Position numbers and translations under genes: made by a program. This document shows, piece after piece, positions 36,830 to 48,177 of a stretch of DNA of 64,000 nucleotides. This stretch comes from Crocodylus rhombifer. Its lineage: Eukaryota; Chordata; Crocodylia; Crocodylidae. The stretch lies in assembly GCA_038503035.1 (NCBI GenBank), contig JAVSML010024348.1:323249-387248 (forward strand), written 5' to 3'. The first letter of the stretch is position 1. Every line of letters starts with the position of its first letter. Below the pieces are notes generated by a model. It saw only the letters and a list, made by a program, of their open reading frames with translations, was not told where the DNA came from and ran no database searches.

Positions 36830-37629
36830 CAGGGATCCTGCTTTTCTGATAAAAAAATCACAAATTCTCTGACAAAAAATCGCAAATTCTCTGATAAAAG
36901 CCCCCAAATCTGTTATTAAAATTAAAAGCCCCCTGTAGCACCCCCTAGCCCTGCTGGTGCCCCTCACCCCCTTGCTTCCCCCAGCCCTGCTGGTGCCCCT
37001 CACTGCCCCCAAGGGCCCCCTAGCCCTGCTGGTGCCCCTCACTGCCCCCACAACAGCCCCTCTTCCCTATTCATGCCTCTTGTCCCCACCCACAGCCCCT
37101 GCTTCCCAACCCTGCCAGAGGAGGCCCCCAGCTGCCAGTGCTATGGGGCCAGGGACCCACGTCTGCAGCTCCCTGCCCCCAACAGCAGGCAGCTGCAGCA
37201 GAAGCAGCATGGAGCTGACTCCCCCACTACTCTGCCTGCTCAGGTAGGGCCAGCTCCTGGCTCCCCCCCAGCCCTGCCAGTGGCCCCAGCCATGACCAGC
37301 AACCTCCCAGCCCTGCCAGAGGGGACCCCAGTCCCCTGCAAGCCTGACTTACCTCAGGCTTCAGAAGCAAAGAATGAAGATGAGCTGAGCCCAGAGCTGT
37401 GGCTGACTGAGCAACTCAGGCCCTACCCTTCCCCCTCCCCCTCGGGGAGAGCTCAGGTTTCCCACTGTGTTTGCAAACAGCTCTTGCAGCATGGAGCTCA
37501 ACCAGCCCACAGAGCTCTTTGCAAAAGCAGGGAACCCGCAGGTTCCTTGTTTTCCGTGTTTTCTCTGATAAAAAAGGGAAATCCAGTTTCTTCTGTTTTT
37601 CCGTGGGAAACAGAAAACCCAGATCCCTT
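36830..37629. mobile_element. hAT-like element, 800 bp, GC-rich core, inserted in CR1
   Basis: Left end CAGGGATCCTGCTTTTCTG. The right end read on the other strand is AAGGGATCTGGGTTTTCTG. Flanking octamers CTCATAAG (36822-36829) and CTTGTAAG (37630-37637) agree at 6 of 8 positions, and the CR1 continues across them. AT-rich edges repeat CTGATAAAA-type words. The core is GC-rich and contains three copies of AGCCCTGCTGGTGCCCCTCA near 36947, 36983 and 37023 (36-39-bp spacing). Unlike the 10.1 and 16.6 kb elements, a clear fold-back core is not evident. Confidence 0.8.
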
Positions 37630-38058
37630 CTTGTAAGTCATGTACCGCACCCCCCTCACCATTTTTCTTGCCCTTTGCTAGACTCTCTTCAATTTGCCCA
37701 CATCCTTTCTGTAGTGGGGGCTCTAAAACTGAACACAGTACTCCAGATATGGCCTCACCAGTGCTGAATAGAGGGGAATCATCACTTCCCTTGACCTGCT
37801 GGCAAAACATTGCTATCAATGCAGCCCACTATGCTGCTAGCAGTCATGGCAACAAGGGCACATTCCTAGCTCACATTCAGCTTCTTGTTCACTGTAAACC
37901 CCAGGTCCTTTTCTGCAGAGCTGCTGCTCAGTCAGTCAGCCCCCAGCTTGTACTGGTGCATGGGATTGTTCCATCCTAAGTGCAGGACTTTGCACTTGTC
38001 CTTATTGAACTGCATGAGATTTCTTTTGGTCCAGTCCTCTAGTTTGTCTAAATCACCC

Positions 38059-38254
38059 TGGGCGCATCCATATGAGATGCTTTACTGAACCTTAGTCTAA
38101 TTTACTGTGCAGTATGAGTGTGCGTCTACATATGGGAGCCCCTACTGTGCAGTAAAAATGGCTAATTGTGACTAAATTTGATACCTGTCAAAGCAGGTAT
38201 CAAATTTAGGCATGATTAGTTAAAGCACAGTAACGCACATGTAGACATGGCCCA
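38059..38254. mobile_element. Palindromic miniature element (TGTGCAGTAAA family), copy 1
   Basis: Ends TGGGCGCATCCATATGAG and, from the other strand, TGGGCCATGTCTACATGTG. The middle is a perfect 15-bp hairpin, TAAATTTGATACCTG (38173-38187) and its complement (38194-38208), with a 6-base loop. The phrase TACTGTGCAGTA recurs. Related copies lie at 42.57-43.06 kb and 51.84-52.23 kb. Confidence 0.7.
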
Positions 38255-39970
38255 GCACTAACTTTAACGCTCGGTCTACCCAGCCACTAGGGGCCCGGCT
38301 TGAGCCCAGCCCCAGGGCTCCTGGCTGGGTGCCTCCCGGCTGGGTGCCTCCCCTGCCCCAAGGCTGGGCTCCCTCAGTGACAGTCCCTAGCTCCAGGCTA
38401 TAAAAGTCTGCACATACAACCAAGAGGTTGAGGGAGTCTGTGCTCTGCACAGGAGCACTGCAAGCCTTGTGTGCCCCCTGGACAGGACACAGGCAGCCTC
38501 TGCTCATCCTATCCCCTAGCAAGAGCTGTTGCTTGGCCACTAGTGAGTGTTGCAAAGGGCCACATCCTGCTGCACCCCCTGCCCAGCCCTGAGATCTCCC
38601 CCTGGATGGTGTTGAAGTGCTGCATAAAGATCAAGGCCTTATGGTCTGGTTCTGCCTGCAAGACCATGCCATTTATGGGGCAGCTGACAAACATTTTGGT
38701 GCCCCAGGACCCAGGCCACATCTATGCAGTTTATACCAGCGGGGGAGGCCTGCCTGAGTCCCTGCCCCATCCTGTCTCCTCCAGTGGTAACACCTTCCCA
38801 GAAGAGGGGTCTTTGGGTGTTCAGCACCCTGCCCCACCCACCTCCCCAGCTGCTGCATCTACTAGCAGCTTGGCGAGCCTTGGCCAGCAGCTGCTTCATC
38901 AGCTCCACATCCCCAGACTCTGCCATGAGGAACAGCTGGCCATGACATCACCAGCCACCAGCAATGCCAGCTCCTCCCCAGGGGGACCTCTGGCTGGGCA
39001 CCACCCCACCGCACACCATGGGCTGAGGACACCAGGCGCAGTCAGATGCTGTTACTGACAGGGAGGCCCGCACTGAGCCACCAGCCTCACCAGGCCCAGA
39101 CATGTAGTAAGTCCTGCACTGAAGGGAGGCCCCTCCCAGTCCCAACCCTTCCCCCTGTGCCCCTAGCCCCCAGCCCCAGCCCCTTTCCTTCCTTCCCACC
39201 CCGCCCACCTGCATTCCCTTGGCCCCATGTTCTCCCACACAGTACACAGGGAGGTGGGACACAGTTCAAAACTTTATTGAGCAGCCCATGTCCCCACAGC
39301 TGGGCAGGCACAGGCCTCTCACACACCAAGGAAGGCACCGATGCTGGCAGCTATGTACTCCTCAACAGCGAGGGCCAGGGATACGTATCACTACCACAAG
39401 TAGCCCTTTAGGCAGCAGCGGAGGGTGCAAGGCAGCTCAGACTTACCCCCTTGCCATTGTAGTTCAGGGTCCCAAACCAGGAGTGCAGGTGTGCCCAGGG
39501 CACCAGGAGGATCAGCAGCAGCAGGGCATAGTTGGTCTGGCACCTCTCAGCCCACACAAACAGCTCATCATGCACCATCCAAAGCAGAAGCAGCAGGGGC
39601 ACGCTTGGGGCATAGCAGTGGCATGGGTGGGGGCCAGCCCCAGGGCACCTCCCCAGAGAGGCCCCTAGCAGGGAGGGCAGGGGTGTGGCCCACCCCTTGC
39701 CCCAGTTGTCTGGGAGCCTCGTGTACCCTGAGTTCAGGCACTGTGGGCTGTGTGACTGCCCAGCACAGTGGACAATGAAATTAAGGTAACGAGGAGGAGT
39801 GGGGGAGCAGTGTCTGGAGCCATGGCAGCAGGTGCTGCCAGCAGCCTGGCTTGTCCCACCCTGGGAAGTGGGTGTGGGAGGCAGGCTGCCTGCGGCCAGC
39901 ACCCAGTAGTCCACCAGCCCCAGGGGAATAAGCAGAGATGGGAAGCTCAGCGGGTGGCCTGGCCAGAGTT
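38255..39970. other. GC-rich block of unclear origin, possibly a decayed transposon
   Basis: GC-rich sequence with long open frames on both strands (plus 38471-39058; minus 39914-39408) but no firm domain. A minus-strand AATAAA (39278-39273) lies below the 39914-39408 frame, as if a minus-strand transcript ended there. Together with 40314-41800 it may be the remains of a larger transposon (see the Harbinger-like entry). Not called as a gene. Confidence 0.35.
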
Positions 39971-39973
39971 ACC

Positions 39974-40313
39974 ATAGTTTCATAGTTTCATAGTTTCTAG
40001 GGTCGGAAGGGACCTGAGTAGATCATCTAGTCCGACCCCCTGCCATGGCAGGAAAGAGTACTGGGGTCAAATGACCCCAGCAAGATGTGCATCTAACCTC
40101 CTCTTAAACACCCCCAGGGTAGGAGCCTGCACCACTTCTCTTGGAAGCTGGTTCCAGACCCTAGCTGCCCTGACAGTGAAGTAGCGCCTCCTGATATCTA
40201 GTCTGAATCTACCCTCTGCCAGCTTGTGACCGTTATTCCTGGTCACTCCTGGCAGTGCTTGGGGAAACAGTGACTTCCCCAATGCCTGCTGATCCCCCCT
40301 GACTAGTTTATAA
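39974..40313 (-). mobile_element. CR1 LINE 3' end, short copy of the young subfamily
   Basis: Three GAAACTAT tail repeats followed by the same 3' sequence as the element at 3033, with few differences. It is cut off at about 40313 inside the C-terminal part of ORF2. The open frame 40411-40067 covers the conserved block RFRLDIRRRYFTVRAARVW. Confidence 0.93.
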
Positions 40314-40440
40314 CCATGATCTCTGGGCTCCCGTGCATGATTGACTCCTGATTGGAGGCTGTGCAGCGCATGGCCCCTGGTGCAAAGAATCTTATTTCTG
40401 AAATGTTGCAATCATAAAGGCTTCTGTCTCTTGCCTCTGC

Positions 40441-41044
40441 ATGGCTGACATCTGGATGCACGGGGGAGCCCACAGGCCCTGGTGGGGATGCAGCCTCCAC
40501 CTTGCTGTAACCCAGTGCTGGAGCCTGCTGCATGCAGTGGCCACAGCAGCAATGGACTCAGAACCAAACCCTTCCTCTCCAACACCTAGTGGCAGTGGTG
40601 GAGGCACAGGAGGCACAAGAGGCACAGGCAGAGGCCTGGTTACAGGAGGATCTGGCCCACCAGGAGAGGTAGCAGAGGAAGGACATCGCCCAGGAGGACA
40701 CATGGGACTGGGCACAGAGGGAGCACTGGGTCATAGTGGAGCACATGGAGAAGGAGCAGATAGAGCAAGCGGCCAGCCAGACCCGGGTAGTAGAGGCCAT
40801 GGATGACAATTGCCAGACCCTGAACACCCTTCTTGGCCTGGTGGTTGCATGCGTGCCTCCCACTGCCTGTCCCCTATCCCTGGCCCTGCAGGGCCTCTTT
40901 TTCCTGCCCACCACCCCATACCAGGCCCTATCCTGGGCCTGGGAGAAGGCCTTCTGCCACTTCCTGACTGTTGGAGCCCCTTGTTTGACCCCTGCCCCGG
41001 GTCTCCCATTACCTACCTGGGCCCACCCCCCTGCTTGCCCTTAG
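40441..41044 (+). pseudogene. Possible transposon accessory ORF remnant
   Basis: Overlapping plus-strand frames read an acidic, glutamate/glutamine-rich helix (EHMEKEQIEQAASQ, VVEAMDDNCQTLNTLL) followed by stops and then an AATAAA at about 41168-41173. PIF/Harbinger transposons often carry a second, MYB-like gene whose C-terminus is helical like this, and a Harbinger-like transposase piece lies just to the right on the other strand. The identification rests on context. The N-terminal MYB domain is not recognised. Confidence 0.3.
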
Positions 41045-41425
41045 CTCATGTGCTCAAGGACTCAGAGGGGCTCTGTTTATTAGAAAGGGGGGGGGCTCTG
41101 TTGATTAAGGGGGGGTCTGTGTGTTGGGGAGGGAGGGGGGAGGGAAAGGGCGGGGGTTGTGAAGGGAATAAAGCATTTTGTTTCAACCATGTGCATGTCC
41201 TGAGGGTGGTGCTGGGGGTAGGCAGGGGGTAGGAGTTGTGTGGGCAGCAGGGCAGCAAGGCAGGCAGGCTAGAGGGGGGAGTGCTATAACAGGGGGTCTG
41301 GCAGGGCCTCCCATACCCAGTGCCCTTTCCCCTGCTGGCGGGTGCATGGCTCACCTGGGGCCTGGCTGGCGATGCCCACTGCTGGCACTGCCACTACAGG
41401 ACGTATTCTCACCACCAGGCCACCT

Positions 41426-41618
41426 CTGTCTGGTGTGCCTCCTTTGCCCAGGCCTCCCTGAACGCCTTTCCCCAGGCCTTGCAAATATTGCACAGCATGC
41501 ACACTGCAACGATGACCCAGGGGAAATTGTTCTTGGCCATCTCGAGGCCTGCCATGAGGGATGGCCAATGGGCCTTCAGGTGACCAAAGGCACATTTGAT
41601 GAGGGTGTGGGTTCACCC
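41426..41618 (-). pseudogene. PIF/Harbinger-like transposase C-terminal remnant
   Basis: Read on the minus strand, the stretch from about 41618 down to 41426 contains LIKCAFGHLKAHWPSLMAGL, then NNFPWVIVAVCMLCNICKAW, ending in a stop soon after HQTEVAWW. This matches the conserved end of PIF/Harbinger DDE transposases (the ...AFGRLKARW... block, then ...ACC.LHN...). The part upstream is out of frame, and the DDE catalytic residues and terminal repeats were not identified. It is a decayed piece, with no host function implied. Confidence 0.6.
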
Positions 41619-41699
41619 AAGGTACCATTTAAAATGGCCCTGATGGGGGTCCAGGTGGCTGGTGTGGGGCCTCATGAGTCATGGGAGTAGTGGGTAGGC

Positions 41700-42565
41700 T
41701 GGGTCCCCAGTGAGGAGGGGTGGGATGACAGCAGTGAGCCAGCAGGACAACAGAGGTGGCCAGAAGGATCTGTGGACCCTGGCCCTGGGTGCCAGGGCTA
41801 GGGGCTGGGTAAGCCATGGCTGATAAGTGCAGCTAGGGAAGGAGCAGAGTGGTCACAGGGGATATAAGAGGCACCTGTTTATACTACCAATGCAGCCCAG
41901 TTTGCCACTAGCAGTCTTGGACAGATTGAAAAAGAAAAAGCAACATGGCGGAGGTCACCCAGTAACAAAAGGAAAACAAAGTCATACAGGAACACAGAAA
42001 GGGGGAGAGAAGGAAGGCACAACAGGGTTAGTAAAGACAATCAAGAAGCCACATGATTTTTATTTTTGTGTTGAGGATTAAGGAGTGGAGCAGGTATCAT
42101 CATGAGTTAAATGTCCATTGTGTTCTGAATGTCTTCTACAGAAGGATAGGCAAGGCCATAGATAATGGATGGCACAGCTGAGGCAAAATATACATTTTTA
42201 GTCTTATGTATTGGAGGAAACTTCTTCCTTCAGAACACCCATAAGCCAAAGACAGTCCTCTCAGTTGACATACATCCAGAGAACTTGCCCTTCCGTCACC
42301 CAGAACTGTCTAAAGCTTGCCTAGGAGTTAAGTGTGTGTTAACCTAGTAGGATTGTAACCATTAATATGATGTCAAGGACTGAAGGCATGGCAGTGCTGC
42401 ATGTCCTTGAAATTGAATCTGAGTTTCAGTTTCCCTGTATTCTCTAGTAAGTTACATGAATTCCTGAAAGATGAGACCTGATTCTGACTGAAAGTTGTTC
42501 AGCACCAAGTGGAAGGAAAAGAGAGGCTTTATACCACCTTCCAGGCTTCCCTTTATTTTAGTCCT
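41700..42565. other. No gene or repeat recognised
   Basis: Unique-looking DNA following the GC-rich block. Confidence 0.4.
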
Positions 42566-43061
42566 CAGTGGGCATATCTACATGTGTATATTAATGTGAT
42601 GCAATAAACTCTGGTACTTAGCACACCAGAGTTCATTGCTCCCGGACACACATTTCATAGGCACCTGCGATCACAGCATGTTACGCTGAGTTGGAGCATC
42701 CCCCAGTGGCAGGGTACCCAGGGGGTCATCCTGGCAGCCCAGGGCTAAACCCCGAGTTCAGTGTGCTGCAGAGAGGCTGGCTGGTACACAAGGTTGCTTC
42801 GGTACAGGGCTAGCTAGTGGGCAGCCCCTGCACTGAAGCACCCTCATGCCCCAGCCAGTCAGGACAGCATCTACATGTGTGTGACTGTGGAGTAAAAAAC
42901 TCTGCAGCAGGATAGTACTTGTATTTACTCCACAAGTACTATCCTGCTGTGGAGTAAATTAGTTTACTCCAGCCTAATAGGGGTGTGTGTGTAGATGTGT
43001 GACGTTTACTGTGCAGCTAATTAATCTGCTGCATAGTAAACATCTTGGGTAGACACACCCA
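42566..43061. mobile_element. Palindromic miniature element, copy 2
   Basis: Ends CAGTGGGCATATCTACATG and, from the other strand, TGGGTGTGTCTACCCAAG. The inside holds a perfect 18-bp hairpin, CAGCAGGATAGTACTTGT (42905-42922) and its complement (42932-42949), plus GTGGAGTAAA/TTTACTCC words. Related to 38059-38254 and 51843-52232. Confidence 0.65.
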
Positions 43062-43086
43062 GTCTAAGGCATGTAAGGCTGCTCTA

Positions 43087-45712
43087 ACTTACATAGATTT
43101 CATAGATTTTTAGGGTTGGAAGGAACCTCAGTAGATCATCGAGTCCGACCTCCTGCCCTGGGCAGGAAAGAGCACTGGGGTCAGATGACCCCAGCTAGGT
43201 GCTTGTCTAGTCTCTTCTTAAAGACCTCCAGAATAGGGAAGAGTACCACCTCCTTTGGAAGCCCATTCCAGATTTTGGCAACCCTCACTGTAAAGAACTT
43301 TTTCCCAATGTCTAATCTAAATCTGCTCTCTATCAGATCAGTTTATGGCTGTTATTCCTAGTAACCCCAAGGGGTGCCCTGGTAAACAGAGTATCCCACA
43401 TTCCTTGCGCCCCCCCCCCCCCCGGATGAATCTGTAGCCAGTCACAAGATTCCCCTCTCAGACTTCTTTTGTGGAGGCTGAAGAAATTCAAGTCCCTCAA
43501 ACTTGCCTCGTGAGATCTTACCTGCAGGCCCCTAACCATACAAATAGCCCTCCTTTGGACCCTCTCAAGGTTATTGTCGCAGGGCAGTAAGATGGCTGAT
43601 CCTTTAAGAGCAGAAACCGCCTAGGGAGAGGGCCCTAGGAGCCAGCGAGAAACCCACAGGTGCAGGTTACTACGGCAGCAGGCGAAGAGGGAATTAGCCT
43701 GCACCTGGTCAGCTGACTAGAAGAAGGCAGGCCCCTGGGCACATATAAACCCCAGGGCTGAGATGAGCAGAGGTTAGCTCTCTGGCAGCAGCCAGGGGAA
43801 GGAGCCTGAAGAAAAGAGCCGCCCAGAGATGCTGTGGCCACCTGATCTGCTGCATGCAGGACTAATGGGACTCCAGGAGGTACTCTGGGCTACAAGGTAC
43901 TTAATGCTTAGGGAGAAGCTGGCCTCTTTTAAAGGGACGGAGTGCACCCTGCCCTGTTTGTATTATGCTATAGCCCAGGGGTTTGTGATTTCCGTTGCTG
44001 TTTAAACTGGTGGACCGGACCAAAGCTAATGGGCAGGAGGAGGCCTCATTGCAGGCACACTAGTGTGTGGAGACCCCAGCGCCAGCGGGCCCAGCGCCAG
44101 TGTGGGCACAGAGATGGGGCTGTGGAGAGCCCAGTGATGAAGGAGAGGCTGAGCTATAGCAAGGCCTCAGAGGAACAATGTTTAAATACCATCTGCGAGG
44201 CTTGGGGCGTGGTAAAGGGACGGTTTTGGAGCCACGCATCTAGCCCATAAGGCTGAGGGTGTCCTGTGTGGCATCCATGTTGAGCAGGACCCAAACAGGG
44301 GTCCAAGAACCTACAGGATTCAGTGGGGTCCATCAGGACCATGTCCAAACATAAACTCGAGGGCAGTCTCCCTATTTATTATAATTACCAGCAAGATATG
44401 ACAGGCAAGGAAAAGGGTGCCCATAGGGCAGGAGTAGCACGGTCTCAGAGCCCTAGGGGCATCACAGCCATCCCTGAGGGCTCCACTTCCTGACAGTTAT
44501 CCACATTCCTCTTGAAGTACAGTGCCCGGAACTGGACAGAGTACTCCCGGCTGCGGTCTTACCAGTGTCACATAAAGGGGAAGTATCACCTCCTTAGACC
44601 TGTTCATGATGCACCTTCTAATGCATGAAAGAGTGCAGTTGGCTTTATTTATCACTTCATCACATTGACGACTCATGTTTATTCTGAAGTCAACTATGAC
44701 TCTGAGATCCCTTTCTGCTGCTGTGCTGCTTAGAAAGTCACCTCCTAGTCTGTAGGTGTGTTGGTGATCCTTTTTCCCTAGATGCAGCACTTTGCACTTA
44801 TCTTTGTTAAATTGAATCCTATTGTTCTGCCCACATTCCCAACCTGTCCAAATCTGCCTGAATCCGCTCCCTACTCTCCAGTGTGTTTACTTTGCCCCAT
44901 TATTTGGTGTCATCCATTAATTTAGACAGACTGCTTTCCACGCCCTCATCCAAGTCACTGATGAAGATATTGAACAGCACTGTTCCAAGGACTGAACCTT
45001 AGGGAACTCTACTGCCCACATTTTCCAGGTCAAAAATAACCCATTCACCACCACCCTCTGGGTGCATCTCATAAACCAATTCTCTACCCACTTGACTGTG
45101 TAATAATCTACATCACAACTGCTTAATTTATTCATAAGAATGGGATGCAACACTGTATCAAAGGCCTTTTTAAAATCCAAGTAGATGGCATTTACCTTGA
45201 CTCCCGCGTCTAAGAATGTTGTGACCTGGTTGTAAAAAGAAACAAGGTTAGTCAGGTAGGATCTACCTGCTATTAATCTGTACTGACTGCCCTTCAGCAT
45301 TATTTTTCCTACTCCCACAAATGCGATCCTTAATAATTTTTTCAAAAGTTCTCCCAAGAATAGAGGTGAGGCTACCTGAATCATCCTTTCTCCCCTTCTC
45401 TAAAATAGGAACCACGCTGGCCCTTTTCCAGTCCTCTGGGACCTGTCCTGAGCACCAAGAGTGCTCAAACAACCATGCCAATGGTTCTGCTATGACATTG
45501 GCCAATTCTTTCAGCACCCTTGGATGAAGATCGTCTAGGCCTGCTGACTCAAACATGCACAGCCCCTCCAAATGCCCCTTGACTAGGTCAGTGCTAACTG
45601 GTGGTGGGTTGGAGTCTCTCTTGTGCCTGACTATACCTGCTTTGGAAGATATGTCTTTATCCATGTTCAGGAATACAGATGCAAATAACTCATTTAGGAG
45701 CTCAGCTTTGTT
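43087..45712 (-). mobile_element. CR1 LINE fragment split by a solo LTR
   Basis: 3' tail at 43090-43110 (CATAGATTTCATAGATTTTT). The C-terminal part of ORF2 runs to 43574. The element resumes at 44497 and continues to 45712 with thumb (44790-44497), reverse transcriptase core (45384-44917, AIYLDFKKAFDTVLH) and fingers (45715-45263, QVPEDWKRAS). There are several frame changes. It ends abruptly where the tail of the next CR1 begins. Confidence 0.9.
43575..44496 (+). mobile_element. Solo LTR of an endogenous retrovirus
   Basis: A 922-bp insertion that begins TGTCGCAGGG and ends TTCCTGACA (5'-TG...CA-3') and is flanked by the identical pentamer GTTAT (43570-43574 and 44497-44501). The CR1 sequence is continuous across it, which fixes the borders. 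A TATA-like ACATATAAACC at about 43740-43750 fits a U3 promoter in plus orientation. No internal viral genes remain, so this is what is left after recombination between two LTRs. The 5-bp duplication is a retroviral integration mark; the viral class is not assigned. Confidence 0.88.
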
Positions 45713-47962
45713 CATAGAATCATAGAGTTGGAAGGGACCTCAGTGGGCCATCTAGTCCAACCCCCTGCCCCTGGCAGGCAAGAAAAGAGTCACCAACCCT
45801 GGGGTCATGTGATCCCAGCCAGGTGCCTGTCCAGTCTCTTCTTGAAGACCCCCAAGGATGAGGCAAGCACCACCTCACTTGGGAGCCCATTCCAGATTCT
45901 GGCAACCCTGACTGTGAAGCTTTTTCCTAATATCCTAAACCTTCTCTCTAGTAGCTTATGGCCATTGTTCCTTGTCATTCCAGGGGGTGCCCTGGTGAAC
46001 AGATTGTCACCCACTTCATGTTGCTCTCCCCTATGAATTTGTATGCTGCCACAAGGTCCCCTCTTAGCCTTCTCTTGGAGAGGCTGAAGAGGTTAAGGTC
46101 CCTTAGCCTTTCCTCATAGGGCCTTCCCTGCAGGCCTCTAATCAGGTGAGTGGCTCTTCTTTAGACCCTTTCCAGGTTGTATGCATCCCGCTTGAACTGC
46201 GGCATCCAGAACTGGACACAGTACTCCAGCTGTGGTCTGACCAGTGCCACATAGATGGGGAGAATCACTTCCCTGGCCCTGTTTGTGAAGCACCTACAGA
46301 TGCATGACAAGGTGCGATTGGCTCTGCCAACTGCTTCATCACATTGGCGACTCATGTTCATCCTGGAATCAACAGTGACTCCAAGAACTTTTTCTGCCTC
46401 TGGAGCTGAGAAGGTCGCCCCCAGCCTGTAGGTATGATGGCAATTCTTCCTCCCTAGATCCAGCACCTTGCGCTTGTCCTTATTGGATTGCATCCCATTG
46501 CTCTCTGCCCACTTCCCCAACCTGTCTAGGTCGGCCTGGATCTGGTTCCTCCTCTCCAGGGTGTTAGCTGCACCCCATAATTTTGTGTTGTCTGTGAATT
46601 TGGACAGGGTGCTTCCCACCCCCTCATCCAAATCACTGATGAAGATGTTGAACAGCACCAGCCCCAGAACTGAGCCCTGAGGGACTCCACTGCCCACATC
46701 TTTCCAGGTGACACCAACCCATCCACTACCACCCTCTGAGTGTGACCCTTGAGCCAATTTGCTACCCAGTCTACCATGTAATCGTCCAAGGCAAATCCCC
46801 TAAGTTTATTTATAAGGATGGTATGGGATACCTTGTTATAGGTCTTCTTGAAGTCCAGATAGATAACATCCACCTCGACTCCTGCATTTAAACAATTGGT
46901 GGCCTTGTCATAAAAGGAAATAAGGTTAGTCAGGCAGGACCTGCCTGCTAAAACCCCATGTTGGTTACCCCTCCGCATCACTTTTAGCCAGTGGGCTCCC
47001 ACAGATGTGCTCTTTGATAATTTTTTCTAGGATTTTCCCAGGGATGGAGGTAAGGCTGACTGGTTTATAGTTCCCTGGGTCCTCCTTCCTCCCCTTCTTA
47101 AAGATTGGGATGACATTAGCCCTCTTCCAATCCTTTGGAACCTGACCTGAGCACCATGAGCGCTCATATATCCTTGCCAGTTGATCAGTCCTGATCAGTA
47201 TGACCCCCGCTAATTCCTTCATTACCTGTGGGTGGAGTCCTTCCGGTCCCGGTGATCTGAATACATCCAGTCCCTCCAAGGGTCTTTTTACAGTGTCGGC
47301 ACTGACCAACTGATGTTCCCTTTGTTGGTGTCCGTGATGTATGTTGAGGGTTCGTCTAGATTCCGTTTAAGACGACAGAGGCAAAAAACTCATTGAAGAG
47401 CTCTGCCTTGTCCCTGCTACCCGTCACTAAGCCCCCCTGCCCGTCCTGTATGGGTCCTATGTTACCATGCACCTTTTTGCTCCCAACATACCTAAAGAAG
47501 GACTTTTTATTGTCCTTAATCCCTGACGCTAGCCTAGGTTTTAGAGTTGCCTTGGCCCTCCTGACCGACTCCCTGCAGTTCCTCCTATCTGTTACCAATT
47601 GCCTTAGTCTGTCCTGTAGGGGTCCTATGTTACCATGTACCTTCTTTTTGCTCCCTATATACCTGAAGAAGGACTTGGTGTTGTCTTTAATTTTTGTTGC
47701 CAGCCTGAGTTCCATTTCTGCTTTGGCCTTCCTAACTGCTTCCCTGCAAATGTAAGCCAAGCAAGTATACTCCTGGGTGGCTTCCTGCTGCTCCCACAGT
47801 CTGCATGCCTATCTTTTCCCTCTAGGCTCTCCTGGATTTCCCTGCTCAGCCATGAGGGTTCTTGGCTGTTTTGCCTCCTTTTATGTGCACGGGGATGGTC
47901 CCCTTTTGTGCCTGAAGTATCATTCCCTTGAGGAACGCCTGTCAATTGGCCTGAACACAAAG
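45713..47962 (-). mobile_element. CR1 LINE fragment with a repeated linker module
   Basis: The 3' tail (CATAGAATCATAGAGTTGGA) starts at 45715. Upward on the minus strand come the C-terminal block (46014-45805), thumb and reverse transcriptase (46757-46161 and 47002-46526, IYLDFKKTYNKVSH), fingers (47309-46965, QVPKDWKRAN) and the linker that follows the endonuclease (47760-47356). The linker SFFRYIGSKKKVHGNIGPLQ occurs twice about 168-171 bp apart in one frame. It is 5'-truncated near 47962 before the endonuclease. Confidence 0.9.
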
Positions 47963-48177
47963 GAATGCTTTGAAAACTGACAGCAGAGCACAGCCTGGCT
48001 AGTCCCCCAGGACACCACCTACTACTTCAGAAATTTCAGAGAGAGGGAGTTTGTTCTTTTGCTGGGAAGGTGTGGGTGTGTTACTATGAAGTATCGTAAC
48101 CCTGGGTGCCTACACATGAGGTAGGAAGCTGCTTTGACACACTGTAATTACAGTGCGTCAGAGCAGTCTTGATAAAT
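47963..48177. other. Short spacer, possible truncated miniature element
   Basis: CCTGGGTGCCTACACATGAG near 48102 resembles one end of the palindromic miniature family. No partner end is seen. Confidence 0.3.

Larger units (their letters stand above)
36113..38058 (-). mobile_element. CR1 LINE 3' fragment split by two hAT insertions
   Basis: The 3' tail (ATCATAGAATCATAGAAAAT, from 36117) and first bases run to 36166. The CR1 resumes at about 36490-36829 (C-terminal block with LQQGKFRLDIGKNF) and again at 37638-38058 (antisense of the thumb region). The gaps are filled by two DNA transposons, so the CR1 is older than both. It is 5'-truncated near 38058. Confidence 0.85.
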
